This document shows positions 9,307-18,862 of a stretch of 64,000 nt of DNA, one piece after another. This DNA is from Aliivibrio sp. S3MY1 (GTDB lineage Bacteria > Pseudomonadota > Gammaproteobacteria > Enterobacterales > Vibrionaceae). The notes beneath the pieces are model-generated. The model was not told the DNA's origin. It searched no databases and worked only from the letters and a program-made list of their open reading frames with translations. A program made the translations under genes and the position numbers. The first letter of the stretch is position 1. Every line of letters begins with the position of its first letter. The stretch lies in contig NZ_JARACO010000012.1 of the NCBI RefSeq assembly GCF_028765575.1, positions 1-64,000 on the forward strand, in the 5' to 3' direction.

Positions 9307-9573
9307 ATGAACACTCAAATCAAAATCGAACGCAAATCTGATGTCCTAAAACGCGTTCCATTCTCTCGCGCTACCCTACATCGCAAAATCAACGACGGCA
9401 CCTTTCCACCATCGATCCCACTCGGTGCGAATTCTGTTGGATTTTTATCACACGAAATCGATACCATCATCGCTAGCATGGTGCTAGGTAAGAACCTACA
9501 ACATGTCGTGTCTCAACTTATCGAACAGCGTCAATCACTGTTAGATAACAGCTTCTTTGCACTTGCTGCATAA
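9307..9573 (+). CDS. AlpA-family DNA-binding regulator / excisionase-like protein
   Basis: This small (88-residue) winged-helix protein has the AlpA/MerR-like layout: a start of KSDVLKRVPFSRATLHRKINDGTFPPSIPLG, then GFLSHEIDTIIASMV. AlpA-like proteins activate integrase expression or act as excisionases in P4-type islands. Here the gene follows int and precedes the replication-type helicase, the usual order in such elements. The tail beyond residue 65 (EQRQSLLDNSFFALAA) is less conserved in my memory of the family. The dyad at 9276-9288 lies within 20 bases of the start and may be its own operator. Confidence 0.88.
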   Translation: MNTQIKIERKSDVLKRVPFSRATLHRKINDGTFPPSIPLGANSVGFLSHEIDTIIASMVLGKNLQHVVSQLIEQRQSLLDNSFFALAA

Positions 9574-9623
9574 CGTTTAACTCACAAATCAAAATATTGT
9601 TTATTGCATGCTTTAGCATGCTG

Positions 9624-9679
9624 GTAAAAGTGCAAAGTTTTTTAGTTATATATATAACCTAGTAACTTTGCACTTTTAC
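9624..9679. repeat. Large dyad (16-bp perfect arms), origin or operator candidate
   Basis: Arms GTAAAAGTGCAAAGTT (9624-9639) and AACTTTGCACTTTTAC (9664-9679) are perfect reverse complements. Between them lies a second perfect palindrome, GTTATATATATAAC (9645-9658). A CATGC/GCATG hairpin lies just before (about 9607-9621). The structure occupies the gap between alpA and the helicase. It could be a replication origin melted near its own initiator, a terminator for alpA, or an operator. I cannot tell which from sequence. Confidence 0.7.
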
Positions 9680-9703
9680 GTTCAATCAGGAAATTAAAAT
9701 AAA

Positions 9704-12115
9704 ATGAACGTTATCGCACAATCTCAAATCACTGAACACACACTAATCCGAGCATCAGCAAAAACATCTGTTGTGATTCTTGCTACATCAAAAATTACAT
9801 ACCAGCCTGAAAATCATCGAGTTGTTGCTCTTAGCAACAACAAGAACAATCTTACTTACGTCGTCAACTATTATCGTGATGCTGGCTACTCAATCACACT
9901 AGTCATCGATTCAAAAACATTCCCATCCCTTACAGCTAGCATTATGAAAGATAATTACCGCAGTAAGGCGAGAGTTTCACTGTACGATAACGCAACAAAT
10001 ACCCATTACCTTCTTAATAATTTCCAAGACACCATTAGCTACCTAACTCTATGCCATCAAATAGAACCATGTTCGGAGGTACTTCAGTGGTTGGCAGAAA
10101 AAGTGATTCGTATGATACCTCTAATTCATGGAACCGCTCAGTCATGCTTAAATAGCTATCATGCCAATTTGGAACAATCAAACATTTCTGATGACCTAAT
10201 GCATGCACTCAATCAACAACTTACTCTTAACTTAGTAAATGTTCGAACATTCATGTCTCCGTCAATGCAAACAAATACTATCGAAATTAACAGCTTACAC
10301 TCTCCTATTTGTAAACAGATTATCGATAATACTCCGACGTTAGCCATCAGATCTGCCACAGGGACAGGTAAAACAAAATACATCTTTGGGCCTATAATCA
10401 AATCGGCAAGAGAAAACAATAAGAAAGTAGTATACCTTTCATATCTAATGGCCTTAGTTCAGCAATACTGCGATGACAATCAGGCTGTTAGCTATAACAA
10501 TCCTAATCTTGATCATATTGAACAATCTTCTGCAATGGGCGTTGTCGTAAATAGTATTTGGAAAGAACATATCCGTAGCTTTATTGCTCAAGCAGACATT
10601 CTTATCATTGATGAGTTTGAAAAAGTGCTAAGTACCATTGTATGCTCAAAAGAGAGTAAACAACTGCCTAAACAGCGCGTATTTGCTTGTTTATCTCAGA
10701 TAATTAAAACGATTCCACAACTGATTGTGGGTGATGCAGACCTATCTGATATTAGCCTTGGTTATCTGCGTCGACTACGAGGTGATGTTACTCTTCTAAA
10801 GTGCTCACAAAATCCTTACACAACGATTGACGCTGTGATCACGGATAAAAACCAATATATTTCAAATACTAACTTAAAAGATCAACTACTGAGTGATAAA
10901 GTTTTTCTATTTGATTCATTGGTAACATTACGTCAAGTAACTAAAGCTCTGGGTTACGAAGATTCAAACGGTCTTGATTGTGAAAAAGCAGCACTTAAAG
11001 ATGGTGTACTCATTGTTCACGGTGACAATAAAGGATTGCCAGAACAAAGTGCTTTCCTTGCTAACCCAAATAAAGAAATCAATAAATATAGAGCTATACT
11101 TGCCTCTCCTTGTTTGGGTTCTGGCTTTTCGATCACTACTGATTTTACTAAAAGAGTCGTCGTTTTCTGCGATAAAACCTTAATGCCACTAGAACTAGTC
11201 AACTTCGCACGACGATTCCGAGCAGCAAAGCAAATTTGGTTTGCCGTTGATGCTTATCAAGATTTTATCTGTCAAAAAAGTAAAGATACTGAATACAACA
11301 TTCATATTCACACCCAACCAACTGACGCACTAGAAATAGAATTTAGCAATGTGAAAAATCGCTTTAATAGTCCACTCGCTTTAAACTTACATCTAACATT
11401 GCAAGAACTAGGTTTCAAAACGAATTCAGCACCATCCAGTTTTCTTTCACAAATCATGTCATCGAAAAGCGTAAGTAATGAGTCAAAATCCTATCGAAAG
11501 CTAATGGTAAAAACGATTGTTACATCTCCGTCTTTAGCGTCTTCACAAGCTGCGATGCTGCTGTCCACAGACAAACGAAGCGCTTCTGATATGGCTGCAC
11601 TAACTAAGTATAGTATTCAGAATAACTACCAACTGGATGAGATATCAGAGAAAGATGTTCTTTTTCATTTCGAATTTCTAAAAAACAGAGCCATTTTTAA
11701 TTTGCTGCCTTTTGTTCAATCTGAAAAAGCAGAAACTAGAAGAGAAACAAGACATCAGCGAGCCGCTGACTTTATCTTTAAGTACATATTAAAAGAACAC
11801 TGTTTCTCTAAAGAAAAGCCTAGTTTTTGCATACACAGAGATGAAGTGCGTCAGATAGTGGCGCTCTGTTATAAGAATAAAGATGTACTCAACTGGGCGT
11901 TAGATAAGAGTTATCACATTATTCAACCACTACACAAAGCTCAAAAAACCAATAAAGCGACAACTTATATTAAAAACTTACTTACATCGCTTGGCTTAGA
12001 AATAACCCCTTTCAGCGGAGGAACAGGAAAAGCCAAAGTGTTTTTAAGCTCATACGCCCTCCACTATGCACGCATAGATACCGAACAACGCGATAATTTA
12101 GATAAAGCTGCCTAA
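9704..12115 (+). CDS. Replication-type SF2 helicase (CyRepA1 / origin-binding-protein-like)
   Basis: This 803-residue protein probably opens or replicates the excised element. Walker A SATGTGKT lies at residues 217-224 and the Walker B/DExx motif IIDEFE at about 301-306. Later motifs include the ASPCLGSGFSI stretch and the RRFRAAK arginine-finger-like segment (motif VI) around residues 505-510. This organisation resembles the herpes origin-binding-protein helicase family and plasmid CyRepA1 replication proteins. The N-terminal 200 residues show no nuclease or primase motif that I recognise. The C-terminal ~250 residues are unassigned. It sits directly downstream of a strong dyad at 9624-9679 and upstream of the R-M genes. 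The family call is from motif order and context, so I hold it moderately. Confidence 0.7.
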   Translation: MNVIAQSQITEHTLIRASAKTSVVILATSKITYQPENHRVVALSNNKNNLTYVVNYYRDAGYSITLVIDSKTFPSLTASIMKDNYRSKARVSLYDNATNTHYLLNNFQDTISYLTLCHQIEPCSEVLQWLAEKVIRMIPLIHGTAQSCLNSYHANLEQSNISDDLMHALNQQLTLNLVNVRTFMSPSMQTNTIEINSLHSPICKQIIDNTPTLAIRSATGTGKTKYIFGPIIKSARENNKKVVYLSYLMALVQQYCDDNQAVSYNNPNLDHIEQSSAMGVVVNSIWKEHIRSFIAQADILIIDEFEKVLSTIVCSKESKQLPKQRVFACLSQIIKTIPQLIVGDADLSDISLGYLRRLRGDVTLLKCSQNPYTTIDAVITDKNQYISNTNLKDQLLSDKVFLFDSLVTLRQVTKALGYEDSNGLDCEKAALKDGVLIVHGDNKGLPEQSAFLANPNKEINKYRAILASPCLGSGFSITTDFTKRVVVFCDKTLMPLELVNFARRFRAAKQIWFAVDAYQDFICQKSKDTEYNIHIHTQPTDALEIEFSNVKNRFNSPLALNLHLTLQELGFKTNSAPSSFLSQIMSSKSVSNESKSYRKLMVKTIVTSPSLASSQAAMLLSTDKRSASDMAALTKYSIQNNYQLDEISEKDVLFHFEFLKNRAIFNLLPFVQSEKAETRRETRHQRAADFIFKYILKEHCFSKEKPSFCIHRDEVRQIVALCYKNKDVLNWALDKSYHIIQPLHKAQKTNKATTYIKNLLTSLGLEITPFSGGTGKAKVFLSSYALHYARIDTEQRDNLDKAA

Positions 12116-12289
12116 CCCTCTTCTCCTGTGATGCCCTACGTCATAGGAGTCGTACCTTCCCGCAAGTCTCGCTTCAATTTCATGATTTAATAAACACATA
12201 TAAGACCAAACATTGCGTTATAATGCCCACAAATTTTGTTCTTTGCCCAGCAATCAACAGGGCGAGCCGTGAGCGACATAGAGATTATT

Positions 12290-13966
12290 ATGACAACGAA
12301 TACAACGACAACAAAAACAGTCGAAACAATCAGCCTTGAAGAACTTAAAACATGGCTTTGGGGCAGCGCTAACATCATGCGTGGCACCGTAGACAGCTCA
12401 GATTTCAAAAACTATATCTTTGGTCTTATTTTCCTTAAACGCCTCTCTGACGTGTTTGACGAGCGTGTACAAGCCATTATCGAAGAAGAAGCGTGTAATG
12501 CTGATGAAGCGATGGACATCATCCAAGAAGACAACCCAGAACAATTTGTGCCTGAAGAAGCTCGTTGGGAAAGCTTAACGAATAAATCAGAAAATATTGG
12601 TGAATCTATTGATGAAGCCTTCGCTAAGATTGAAACACAAAACCCAACGTTAGAAAAAGTGCTAACAGCGATTCAATTCGGCGATAAAGAAAAGCTCAGC
12701 AATGAACTTTTAATGCGTCTATTACGCCATTTCAATCAATATAAATTGGGCAACGATAACCTTTATAAAGCGGATTTATTAGGTGATGCCTATGAATATT
12801 TGATTGGCAAGTTTGCTGATGATGCTGGGAAAAAAGGGGGCGAATTCTATACCCCGCATGAAGTGGTAGAACTGATAGTAAAACTGATTGACCCACAACC
12901 AGGGCATGAAATTTATGATCTAACTTGCGGCTGTGGCGGCATGTTGGTTGAATCTGCTCGTCATATCAAAGACAACTATAAAGAAAATGGCACAGTGATG
13001 GGGAAACCCAACTGTAAATTATACGGCCAAGAGAAAAATCTAGGGACTTGGGCGATTGCCAAGCTAAACATGTTCTTGCACAACCTAGATGGTGACATCA
13101 AACGTGGTGATACCTTGGTTAACCCGCTGCACAAAAGTGGTGAAGGCTTACAAACGTTTGACCGAGTAATCGCAAACCCGCCATTTTCAATCAAAAATTG
13201 GTGGGAGCCATTAGAGTTAAATGGTGGGAAGATTATTGGTGATAACGGCAAAGAGAGAAACATAAAATACAGCACAGACCTTAAAGATAAGTTTGGTCGT
13301 TTTAGCCTTGGCACAGCACCACGAACTAAGGCCGATCTCGCCTTCCTTCAACATATGATAGCCTCGACTAAAGATGATGGTCGAATAGGTGTTGTTGTTC
13401 CTCACGGTGTACTTTTCCGTGAAGGCGATGAAGGTAAAATTCGTAAAGGCATGCTCGTTGGTAAAGATAAGTTTAAAGGCGACTTGATTGAAGGTGTAGT
13501 TGGCTTGCCGCCTGCGCTTTTCTTCAATACAGGTATCGCGGCGGCAGTACTGATTATCAATAAAAACAAGCCTACAGCATTGAAGAACAAGGTTATCTTC
13601 GTTGATGCCTCTGCTGAATTTGGCGAAGGTAAAGCGATGAACTTTCTTCGTGAAGTCGATATTAAACGCATTACGACTGAATACAATAAGGCGAAGCAAA
13701 CACTCGTAGAGGCTGGGGAGCAAACGGAAGATAAACTTTCCGAACTACTTGATTCCGTCGCAGTAGATAAATACCTACGAGTGGTCGACATTAAAGAGAT
13801 TAAGAAAAACGACTTTAACCTCAATATCAGTCGATATATCGATACTTCAGAAAAAGAAGAAACTGTATGTATTACTTCAACACTTGAAAGACTAGACGAG
13901 ATAAATGAAAAACTAGTGAATACCGATAAAGAGTTACAAAATCACTTGAAGTTATTGGGATTGTAG
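12290..13966 (+). CDS. hsdM: Type I restriction-modification methyltransferase subunit HsdM
   Basis: HsdM transfers a methyl group from AdoMet to adenine N6 in the site read by HsdS. Starting at the ATG at 12290, the protein is 558 residues. It has the HsdM N-terminal helical domain (WGSANIMRGTVDSSDFKNYIFGLIFLKRLSD), the AdoMet motif I as DLTCGCGGM (from residue 210), and the catalytic NPPF at residues 296-299. GLPPALFFNTGIAAAVLIINK follows. A TTG at 12236 extends the frame by 18 residues with no homology. It opens the hsdM-hsdS-hsdR cluster; hsdS starts 9 bases later. Motif I differs from the common DPxCGSGG, but such variants occur in active HsdM proteins. Confidence 0.96.
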   Translation: MTTNTTTTKTVETISLEELKTWLWGSANIMRGTVDSSDFKNYIFGLIFLKRLSDVFDERVQAIIEEEACNADEAMDIIQEDNPEQFVPEEARWESLTNKSENIGESIDEAFAKIETQNPTLEKVLTAIQFGDKEKLSNELLMRLLRHFNQYKLGNDNLYKADLLGDAYEYLIGKFADDAGKKGGEFYTPHEVVELIVKLIDPQPGHEIYDLTCGCGGMLVESARHIKDNYKENGTVMGKPNCKLYGQEKNLGTWAIAKLNMFLHNLDGDIKRGDTLVNPLHKSGEGLQTFDRVIANPPFSIKNWWEPLELNGGKIIGDNGKERNIKYSTDLKDKFGRFSLGTAPRTKADLAFLQHMIASTKDDGRIGVVVPHGVLFREGDEGKIRKGMLVGKDKFKGDLIEGVVGLPPALFFNTGIAAAVLIINKNKPTALKNKVIFVDASAEFGEGKAMNFLREVDIKRITTEYNKAKQTLVEAGEQTEDKLSELLDSVAVDKYLRVVDIKEIKKNDFNLNISRYIDTSEKEETVCITSTLERLDEINEKLVNTDKELQNHLKLLGL

Positions 13967-13975
13967 GAGGAAGGT

Positions 13976-15268
13976 ATGTTAACTGCTTCAGTTCCAAATG
14001 GCTGGAAAATAATGTCGATTGGTGATTTTACTGTAGAGCATAAACAAGGTTACTACACTAAGCAGCAATACGAAAGCAAAGGAGTATTACTAGCTCGCAT
14101 TACTGACTTAGGTAATCCGAAAGTAAATTTTTGCTCAATGCCTAAATTAGATGTTTCAGAAAAAGACTACCAAGCATTCAAAGTGTGCAAAGGTGATTTT
14201 CTTTTCGCACGAAGCGGAGCCATTGGTCGATATGGAATTGTGAAAATTGAACCACCGAGAACCATTTTCGCATCTTATTTAATTCGCTTTAGATTTAATG
14301 AACAGGTTAATAGTTACTATGTTGGTCAAGTTTATGAATCGGAACTAACGCAAGCTCAAATTAAAGCAATTAGTCAAGGTAACGCGAATATCAATATAAA
14401 CGCTGAAAATATAAAAAAACTAAAGATGTTGGTTCCACCACTCAAAGAACAACAAAAAATCGCAGAAGTCCTATCAACCGTTGATAAGAAGATTGACCTT
14501 ATCAACCAAAAGATAGTTGAAACCGAAAAACTCAAAACGGGATTAATGCAAAAACTGTTTTCACAAGGCGTTGGTGTTCAAGATTCAGATGGTAGCTGGC
14601 TGCCGCATAGTGAGTTTCAAGATTCTCCGCTTGGTAAAATGCCTAAGTGTTGGGAAGTTGAAACCCTTGGAGAACACACAATCAAAGTCGGTAGCGGAGT
14701 AACACCAAAAGGCGGCAGCAAAGCCTATGTTGACTCAGGTATACCTTTAATTCGAAGCCAAAACGTCCTATTTGGTAAATTTAAGCTTGATGATGTTGCG
14801 TTCATTACGGAACAACAACACGACAAGATGAAAGGCTCAAAGCTACAGCCAAAAGATGTGTTGTTAAACATAACAGGAGCTTCTATTGGCCGCTGTGCCG
14901 TTTTGCCTGAAGACTTTGACGAAGGTAATGTTAATCAGCATGTCTGCATCATAAGAACGTCTGAATCTATAGATCCAGATTTTTGTGGCTGGTTCTTAAA
15001 CTCAAACCTTGGTCAAAAACAGATATGGAACCTACAAGCTGGCGGTAATCGTGAAGGCTTAAATTTTCAGCAGATAAGAAGCTTTAAGATTCCTGTCTTT
15101 TCTATTGAAGAACAGTGTTCTATCGTAGAAATTCTTTCTACCGTAAGCGATAAACTAAATCTTCTCGAAACACAAAAATCCGAAACACAGCAATTAAAAA
15201 AAGGCTTAATGCAAAAACTGTTAACTGGCGAATGGCGAGTACCGTTAGATAGTACAGACACAGCTTAA
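13976..15268 (+). CDS. hsdS: Type I restriction-modification specificity subunit HsdS
   Basis: HsdS sets the bipartite recognition site. The 430-residue protein has two target recognition domains (about 1-150 and 215-375), each followed by a conserved helical repeat. The repeats are similar to each other: EQQKIAEVLSTVDKKIDL...GLMQKLFSQG near residues 160-200, and EEQCSIVEILSTVSDKLNL...GLMQKLLTGEW near the end. The frame is complete, so two half-sites are expected. The sequence they read cannot be predicted by eye. A strong GGAGGAAGG ribosome binding site precedes the ATG, 9 bases after hsdM, implying co-translation. Confidence 0.96.
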   Translation: MLTASVPNGWKIMSIGDFTVEHKQGYYTKQQYESKGVLLARITDLGNPKVNFCSMPKLDVSEKDYQAFKVCKGDFLFARSGAIGRYGIVKIEPPRTIFASYLIRFRFNEQVNSYYVGQVYESELTQAQIKAISQGNANININAENIKKLKMLVPPLKEQQKIAEVLSTVDKKIDLINQKIVETEKLKTGLMQKLFSQGVGVQDSDGSWLPHSEFQDSPLGKMPKCWEVETLGEHTIKVGSGVTPKGGSKAYVDSGIPLIRSQNVLFGKFKLDDVAFITEQQHDKMKGSKLQPKDVLLNITGASIGRCAVLPEDFDEGNVNQHVCIIRTSESIDPDFCGWFLNSNLGQKQIWNLQAGGNREGLNFQQIRSFKIPVFSIEEQCSIVEILSTVSDKLNLLETQKSETQQLKKGLMQKLLTGEWRVPLDSTDTA

Positions 15269-15281
15269 CCATTCGAGTAAT

Positions 15282-15305
15282 GATGCCTTCATCAGAAGGC
15301 ATCTT
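15282..15305 (+). terminator. Hairpin between hsdS and hsdR (weak terminator or attenuator)
   Basis: GATGCCTTC pairs with GAAGGCATC around an ATCA loop. Only a short CTTATT follows. It may lower HsdR relative to HsdM and HsdS, but this is an inference. Confidence 0.5.
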
Positions 15306-15367
15306 ATTAACAAACCGAATTAATAAAAACAATAAAAAATCAATAATAATAAAGAAAGGAACGCACC

Positions 15368-18300
15368 ATGTCAGATCAGGCTGAATCATCGAAACCAGAA
15401 CTCGTCGGAGTAGAACGCCCTGCGATTGAATGGCTAAAACAGCTCGGCTATACCCATATCAAGGGAAGCCAAGTTGAACAGGCACACAAAACCGAGCCTG
15501 TGATTTTAGAAGAGGTACTGACTGACAGGCTACATGCACTAAACCCTTGGCTTATCGAAGTGCCTAACGGTGCAAATAAGGCAATCAAACAACTGCGTGA
15601 CATTTGGTTTGAACATAGTAATGACTTGATGCTCGCTAACCACGCCTTTTGGAGAGATGCACTCTTTCAATCCAACCTACAACAAAAAGATAAACACGGT
15701 CAACCACGCAGCATCCGCTTTATTAATCAAACAGATACTGAAAGTAATGCATTCCATGTGGTCGACCAATACATTGGCAAAAATGCCAATGAGGATCAAT
15801 TCAAGCCTGATCTGCTGTTGTTCATTAATGGCTTACCACTTGGCCTTATCGAATGTAAAAGTAGCGCTGTTAAGCTCAGTAAAGGCATCGCACAAATCGA
15901 TGGCTATCAAGGCTCTTTTACCCAGCATTTCGCGTTTAACATGGTATGTGCCGCCATTAACCGTAGCCAAGCCAAATACGGGGCAATTTGTGCGCCTGAA
16001 CAGTTCTATCTCACATACAAACTTGACCCGAAAAAACCTGACGAGAACACTGTTCTAGAAACATTAGAAAATCTACTAGGTAAAACACCGTCCGAGCAAG
16101 ACAAGCTCCTGTGGGCACTGTTTGAACCATCTCGTTTTGTTCGTCTTGTTTGCTTCTACCCGATGTATGAAGTTGAAAAAGGCATCATGATTAAAAAGCT
16201 ACCGCGCTACCAGCAATGGCGTGCAGTAGAAAAAACCTTACTTCGTTTACAAGGCCGCGATCCTGAATTATTAGGTAAAGAAATTGGTGGTGTGGTTTGG
16301 CATACCCAAGGCAGCGGTAAATCGCTCACGATGGCACTTCTTGCTCGCTTAATGCGTGCGGAAATTTCAGGCTTTAATAACCCTAGTATTCTGGTTCTTA
16401 CCGACCGTACTGATCTCGATCGCCAAATTCACAACACTTTCACCAATATAGGGCTTGAATCAGCAAAAGCAAATTCAGTCGCAGGCTTAGAGGCGTTACT
16501 CAGCAATGACTACGGCGCTATCTTTACTTCTACGGTACAAAAGTTTCAGGAAAGCGACGGTAAGCAAATTAAAGCCGCTAAAGAATCAGAACTTGATGAT
16601 GCAGAAACCGACTCAAAAAGCCGCGTAAGACGAGTATTACGTAAAGATAATGCAGGTAATGATCAATGCTGGATATTAAAAGAAAACAATGTTCTTCATA
16701 GCCAATTAGCGGCTGATGGTTCCCCTAAAAAAGCACAATGGGAACTCGTCAGCGAAGAAAAAGTCGACTTTCGAGTATTAAGTACCAAACCAAACTTTTT
16801 TGTTATGGTTGATGAAGCTCATCGCAGCCAATATGGGTTCTTAGCGGCGTTTATGCGTGCCTCTTTACCTAATGCAAAATTCATTGCATTTACTGGTACT
16901 CCCCTATTCAAAGATGACAAAGAAACCTTAGGTACGTTCGGTGGTAAAGACTACATTGACACCTACCGACTCGACGAGGCGGTTGCCGATGGCGCAACAC
17001 TTCCGATCAAGTATCTTGAGGGCATGGCGCAATGGGGCAGTGACGGTAAGCTAAAACAAGCGTTTGAAGATCAGTTCGGGAAAGAGCCTCTCGCTCGTAA
17101 GAAAAAACTCAAACAAGAGTTACTTAAAAAACGTCGTGGTGCCATTAGCCGTATTGAAGAGAACGCCCTTCACTTAGTCAAACACTTCTTATCTAGCGTA
17201 CGTCCTCGTGGCTTTAAAGCGATGCTGGTATGTGATGGGCGTGATATGGCCGTTCGCTATAAAGATGTCCTGAACAAAATCATGCAAGAACGTAAAGACA
17301 AAGGTCTACCGACCTTTGAAAGCCGAGTGGTTATCTCTCTTGGTAGTATGACAGATAAGCGTACAGGCATTAGTGAACAACAAGCTCATTACACAACAGG
17401 CTCGACAACAAAACTTGAAACCATTGAAGAGCGCGTCAAACGAGAAGTGAAAGAAGGTAAAATACCTGTCGCTGTACCATCAGAAAATATTCCAAGTTTG
17501 GTTAACGATGAGTTTAAGCTCTCTTACAGTAATGAATCAGCAAACACACAAGAAGAAACCAAATTCAATAATATCGGGTTAATCATTGTTTCTGACATGC
17601 TGTTAACTGGCTGGGATGCTCCTATTGTCAGCACTCTCTATCTTGATAAACCATTAAAGGAGCACACTCTACTCCAAGCTATAGCCCGTGTTAACCGTAC
17701 TCGTAAAGGTAAGAATGCTGGCTATATCGTCGATTATTTTGGCGTTGTTGAATATCTTGATGACGCTCTAAAAGTTTACAGCGGTGATGTACAACCCGAC
17801 CAAGTATGGACAGATGTAGAAGCTGAGTTACCGAGACTCCAAGCGGCTCTTACTAAAGTTTCAGATATTCTGCCTAAAAAACATCACCCAGTAAAACAGC
17901 CTGAGCCGTATAAAGAGGATGCAGATCTCTACTTAGACCCAGGCATTCGTTTAGATATTGTTGAGGACTTTCTCGTCGCTCTAACTGAATTCAATAGCCG
18001 TTTAGATATGGTTCTTCCAGATGAGCGAGGGGCACCTTATCAGCCCTATTTCAAAGTATTCAATGAAATTAAACTGCAATTACGCAATAAAATGCCAGAC
18101 ACTGCCGATGCGGTGCGTATTACAGCTTCTGAATCTGAACTTTTAAAAAATATGCTAGATAAACATATCGAAGCAAGTGAAGTTAAAAGCTTACTCGGTC
18201 GTGAAATATCAATTTTAGATGCTGCCGATATGGACTTACTTCGCAAGCAGAAAAGTGCAGGCAGTGCTGCTTTGGTTATGAAAAATAAGCTCAAGCACAC

Positions 18301-18739
18301 AATTAAGACAGGCAAAGGCAAAGATCCAGCATTCTTTGGTGATCTAGAAGAAGAGTTAGAAAAGCTGATCCAAGATGAGCGTGATGGCCGTATTGAGCAA
18401 GCTCTCTTCTTAGAGCAATTAGAATTATTTACTCAACGCGTGCGTGATAGAGATGCAAAACCATCAGGAATGGGGTTAAGCACAACTACCGAACGATCTG
18501 TTTTCAACTACTTAGTAAAACAAGTAGAAGAAGAAGCAGCGTTAGCATGGACAAAAGGTATTTTCAAACACCCTGATATCGCTGAAGTTATGCTATCTCC
18601 AATCTGGAAAAAACAAACCGATATTCATAATGAGATTAAGAAGACGATAAGAACTATCTTACGAGGTCTTGGGGGGTGGGATATGACGGTTGCTCGCCAG
18701 CATTCTTCTGAGATTTTTAGTATTATGAAAAATAACTGA
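15368..18739 (+). CDS. hsdR: Type I restriction endonuclease subunit HsdR
   Basis: HsdR is the motor and nuclease subunit that translocates and cuts unmodified DNA. The 1123-residue protein has an N-terminal PD-(D/E)xK nuclease domain (DLLLFINGLPLGLIECKS, with E162-x-K164), Walker A HTQGSGKS at 312-319, the DEAH box at 482-485, TGTPLF (motif III), and QAIARVNRTRKGK (motif VI). The C-terminal ~300 residues form the HsdM-contact domain. The frame is intact, so the system is likely active. It is separated from hsdS by about 100 bases with a small hairpin. AAAGGA precedes the ATG at 15368. Confidence 0.97.
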   Translation: MSDQAESSKPELVGVERPAIEWLKQLGYTHIKGSQVEQAHKTEPVILEEVLTDRLHALNPWLIEVPNGANKAIKQLRDIWFEHSNDLMLANHAFWRDALFQSNLQQKDKHGQPRSIRFINQTDTESNAFHVVDQYIGKNANEDQFKPDLLLFINGLPLGLIECKSSAVKLSKGIAQIDGYQGSFTQHFAFNMVCAAINRSQAKYGAICAPEQFYLTYKLDPKKPDENTVLETLENLLGKTPSEQDKLLWALFEPSRFVRLVCFYPMYEVEKGIMIKKLPRYQQWRAVEKTLLRLQGRDPELLGKEIGGVVWHTQGSGKSLTMALLARLMRAEISGFNNPSILVLTDRTDLDRQIHNTFTNIGLESAKANSVAGLEALLSNDYGAIFTSTVQKFQESDGKQIKAAKESELDDAETDSKSRVRRVLRKDNAGNDQCWILKENNVLHSQLAADGSPKKAQWELVSEEKVDFRVLSTKPNFFVMVDEAHRSQYGFLAAFMRASLPNAKFIAFTGTPLFKDDKETLGTFGGKDYIDTYRLDEAVADGATLPIKYLEGMAQWGSDGKLKQAFEDQFGKEPLARKKKLKQELLKKRRGAISRIEENALHLVKHFLSSVRPRGFKAMLVCDGRDMAVRYKDVLNKIMQERKDKGLPTFESRVVISLGSMTDKRTGISEQQAHYTTGSTTKLETIEERVKREVKEGKIPVAVPSENIPSLVNDEFKLSYSNESANTQEETKFNNIGLIIVSDMLLTGWDAPIVSTLYLDKPLKEHTLLQAIARVNRTRKGKNAGYIVDYFGVVEYLDDALKVYSGDVQPDQVWTDVEAELPRLQAALTKVSDILPKKHHPVKQPEPYKEDADLYLDPGIRLDIVEDFLVALTEFNSRLDMVLPDERGAPYQPYFKVFNEIKLQLRNKMPDTADAVRITASESELLKNMLDKHIEASEVKSLLGREISILDAADMDLLRKQKSAGSAALVMKNKLKHTIKTGKGKDPAFFGDLEEELEKLIQDERDGRIEQALFLEQLELFTQRVRDRDAKPSGMGLSTTTERSVFNYLVKQVEEEAALAWTKGIFKHPDIAEVMLSPIWKKQTDIHNEIKKTIRTILRGLGGWDMTVARQHSSEIFSIMKNN

Positions 18740-18748
18740 TCACCATTT

Positions 18749-18831
18749 AACGCGCATAAAAACAAAAGAACTGACATTTTTATGCGCGTTAAAGTGTAAA
18801 TACTTGCTTTTTTATGCGCATTAAAGTGTAA
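18749..18831. repeat. Three-copy inverted/direct repeat before the DUF4143 ATPase gene
   Basis: AACGCGCATAAAAA (18749-18762) and TTTTTATGCGCGTT (18777-18790) are perfect inverted arms. The right arm continues into TTAAAGTGTAA, and the whole ~23-bp unit recurs as a direct copy at 18808-18831 (one substitution, TGCGCATT). The first pair may terminate hsdR. The two direct copies lie 30-85 bases before the ATPase start and look like an operator or promoter pair. Confidence 0.75.
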
Positions 18832-18862
18832 TGCCCATAGGTATAGATTAGGTTATAGATAA

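Noticed and set aside
13217-13824. Leftward frames of 168 and 140 residues inside hsdM
   Set aside because: Antisense to a well-supported gene, low complexity, no motif.
15657-16058. 133-residue rightward frame inside hsdR
   Set aside because: Alternative frame of the nuclease domain; hsdR itself is intact.
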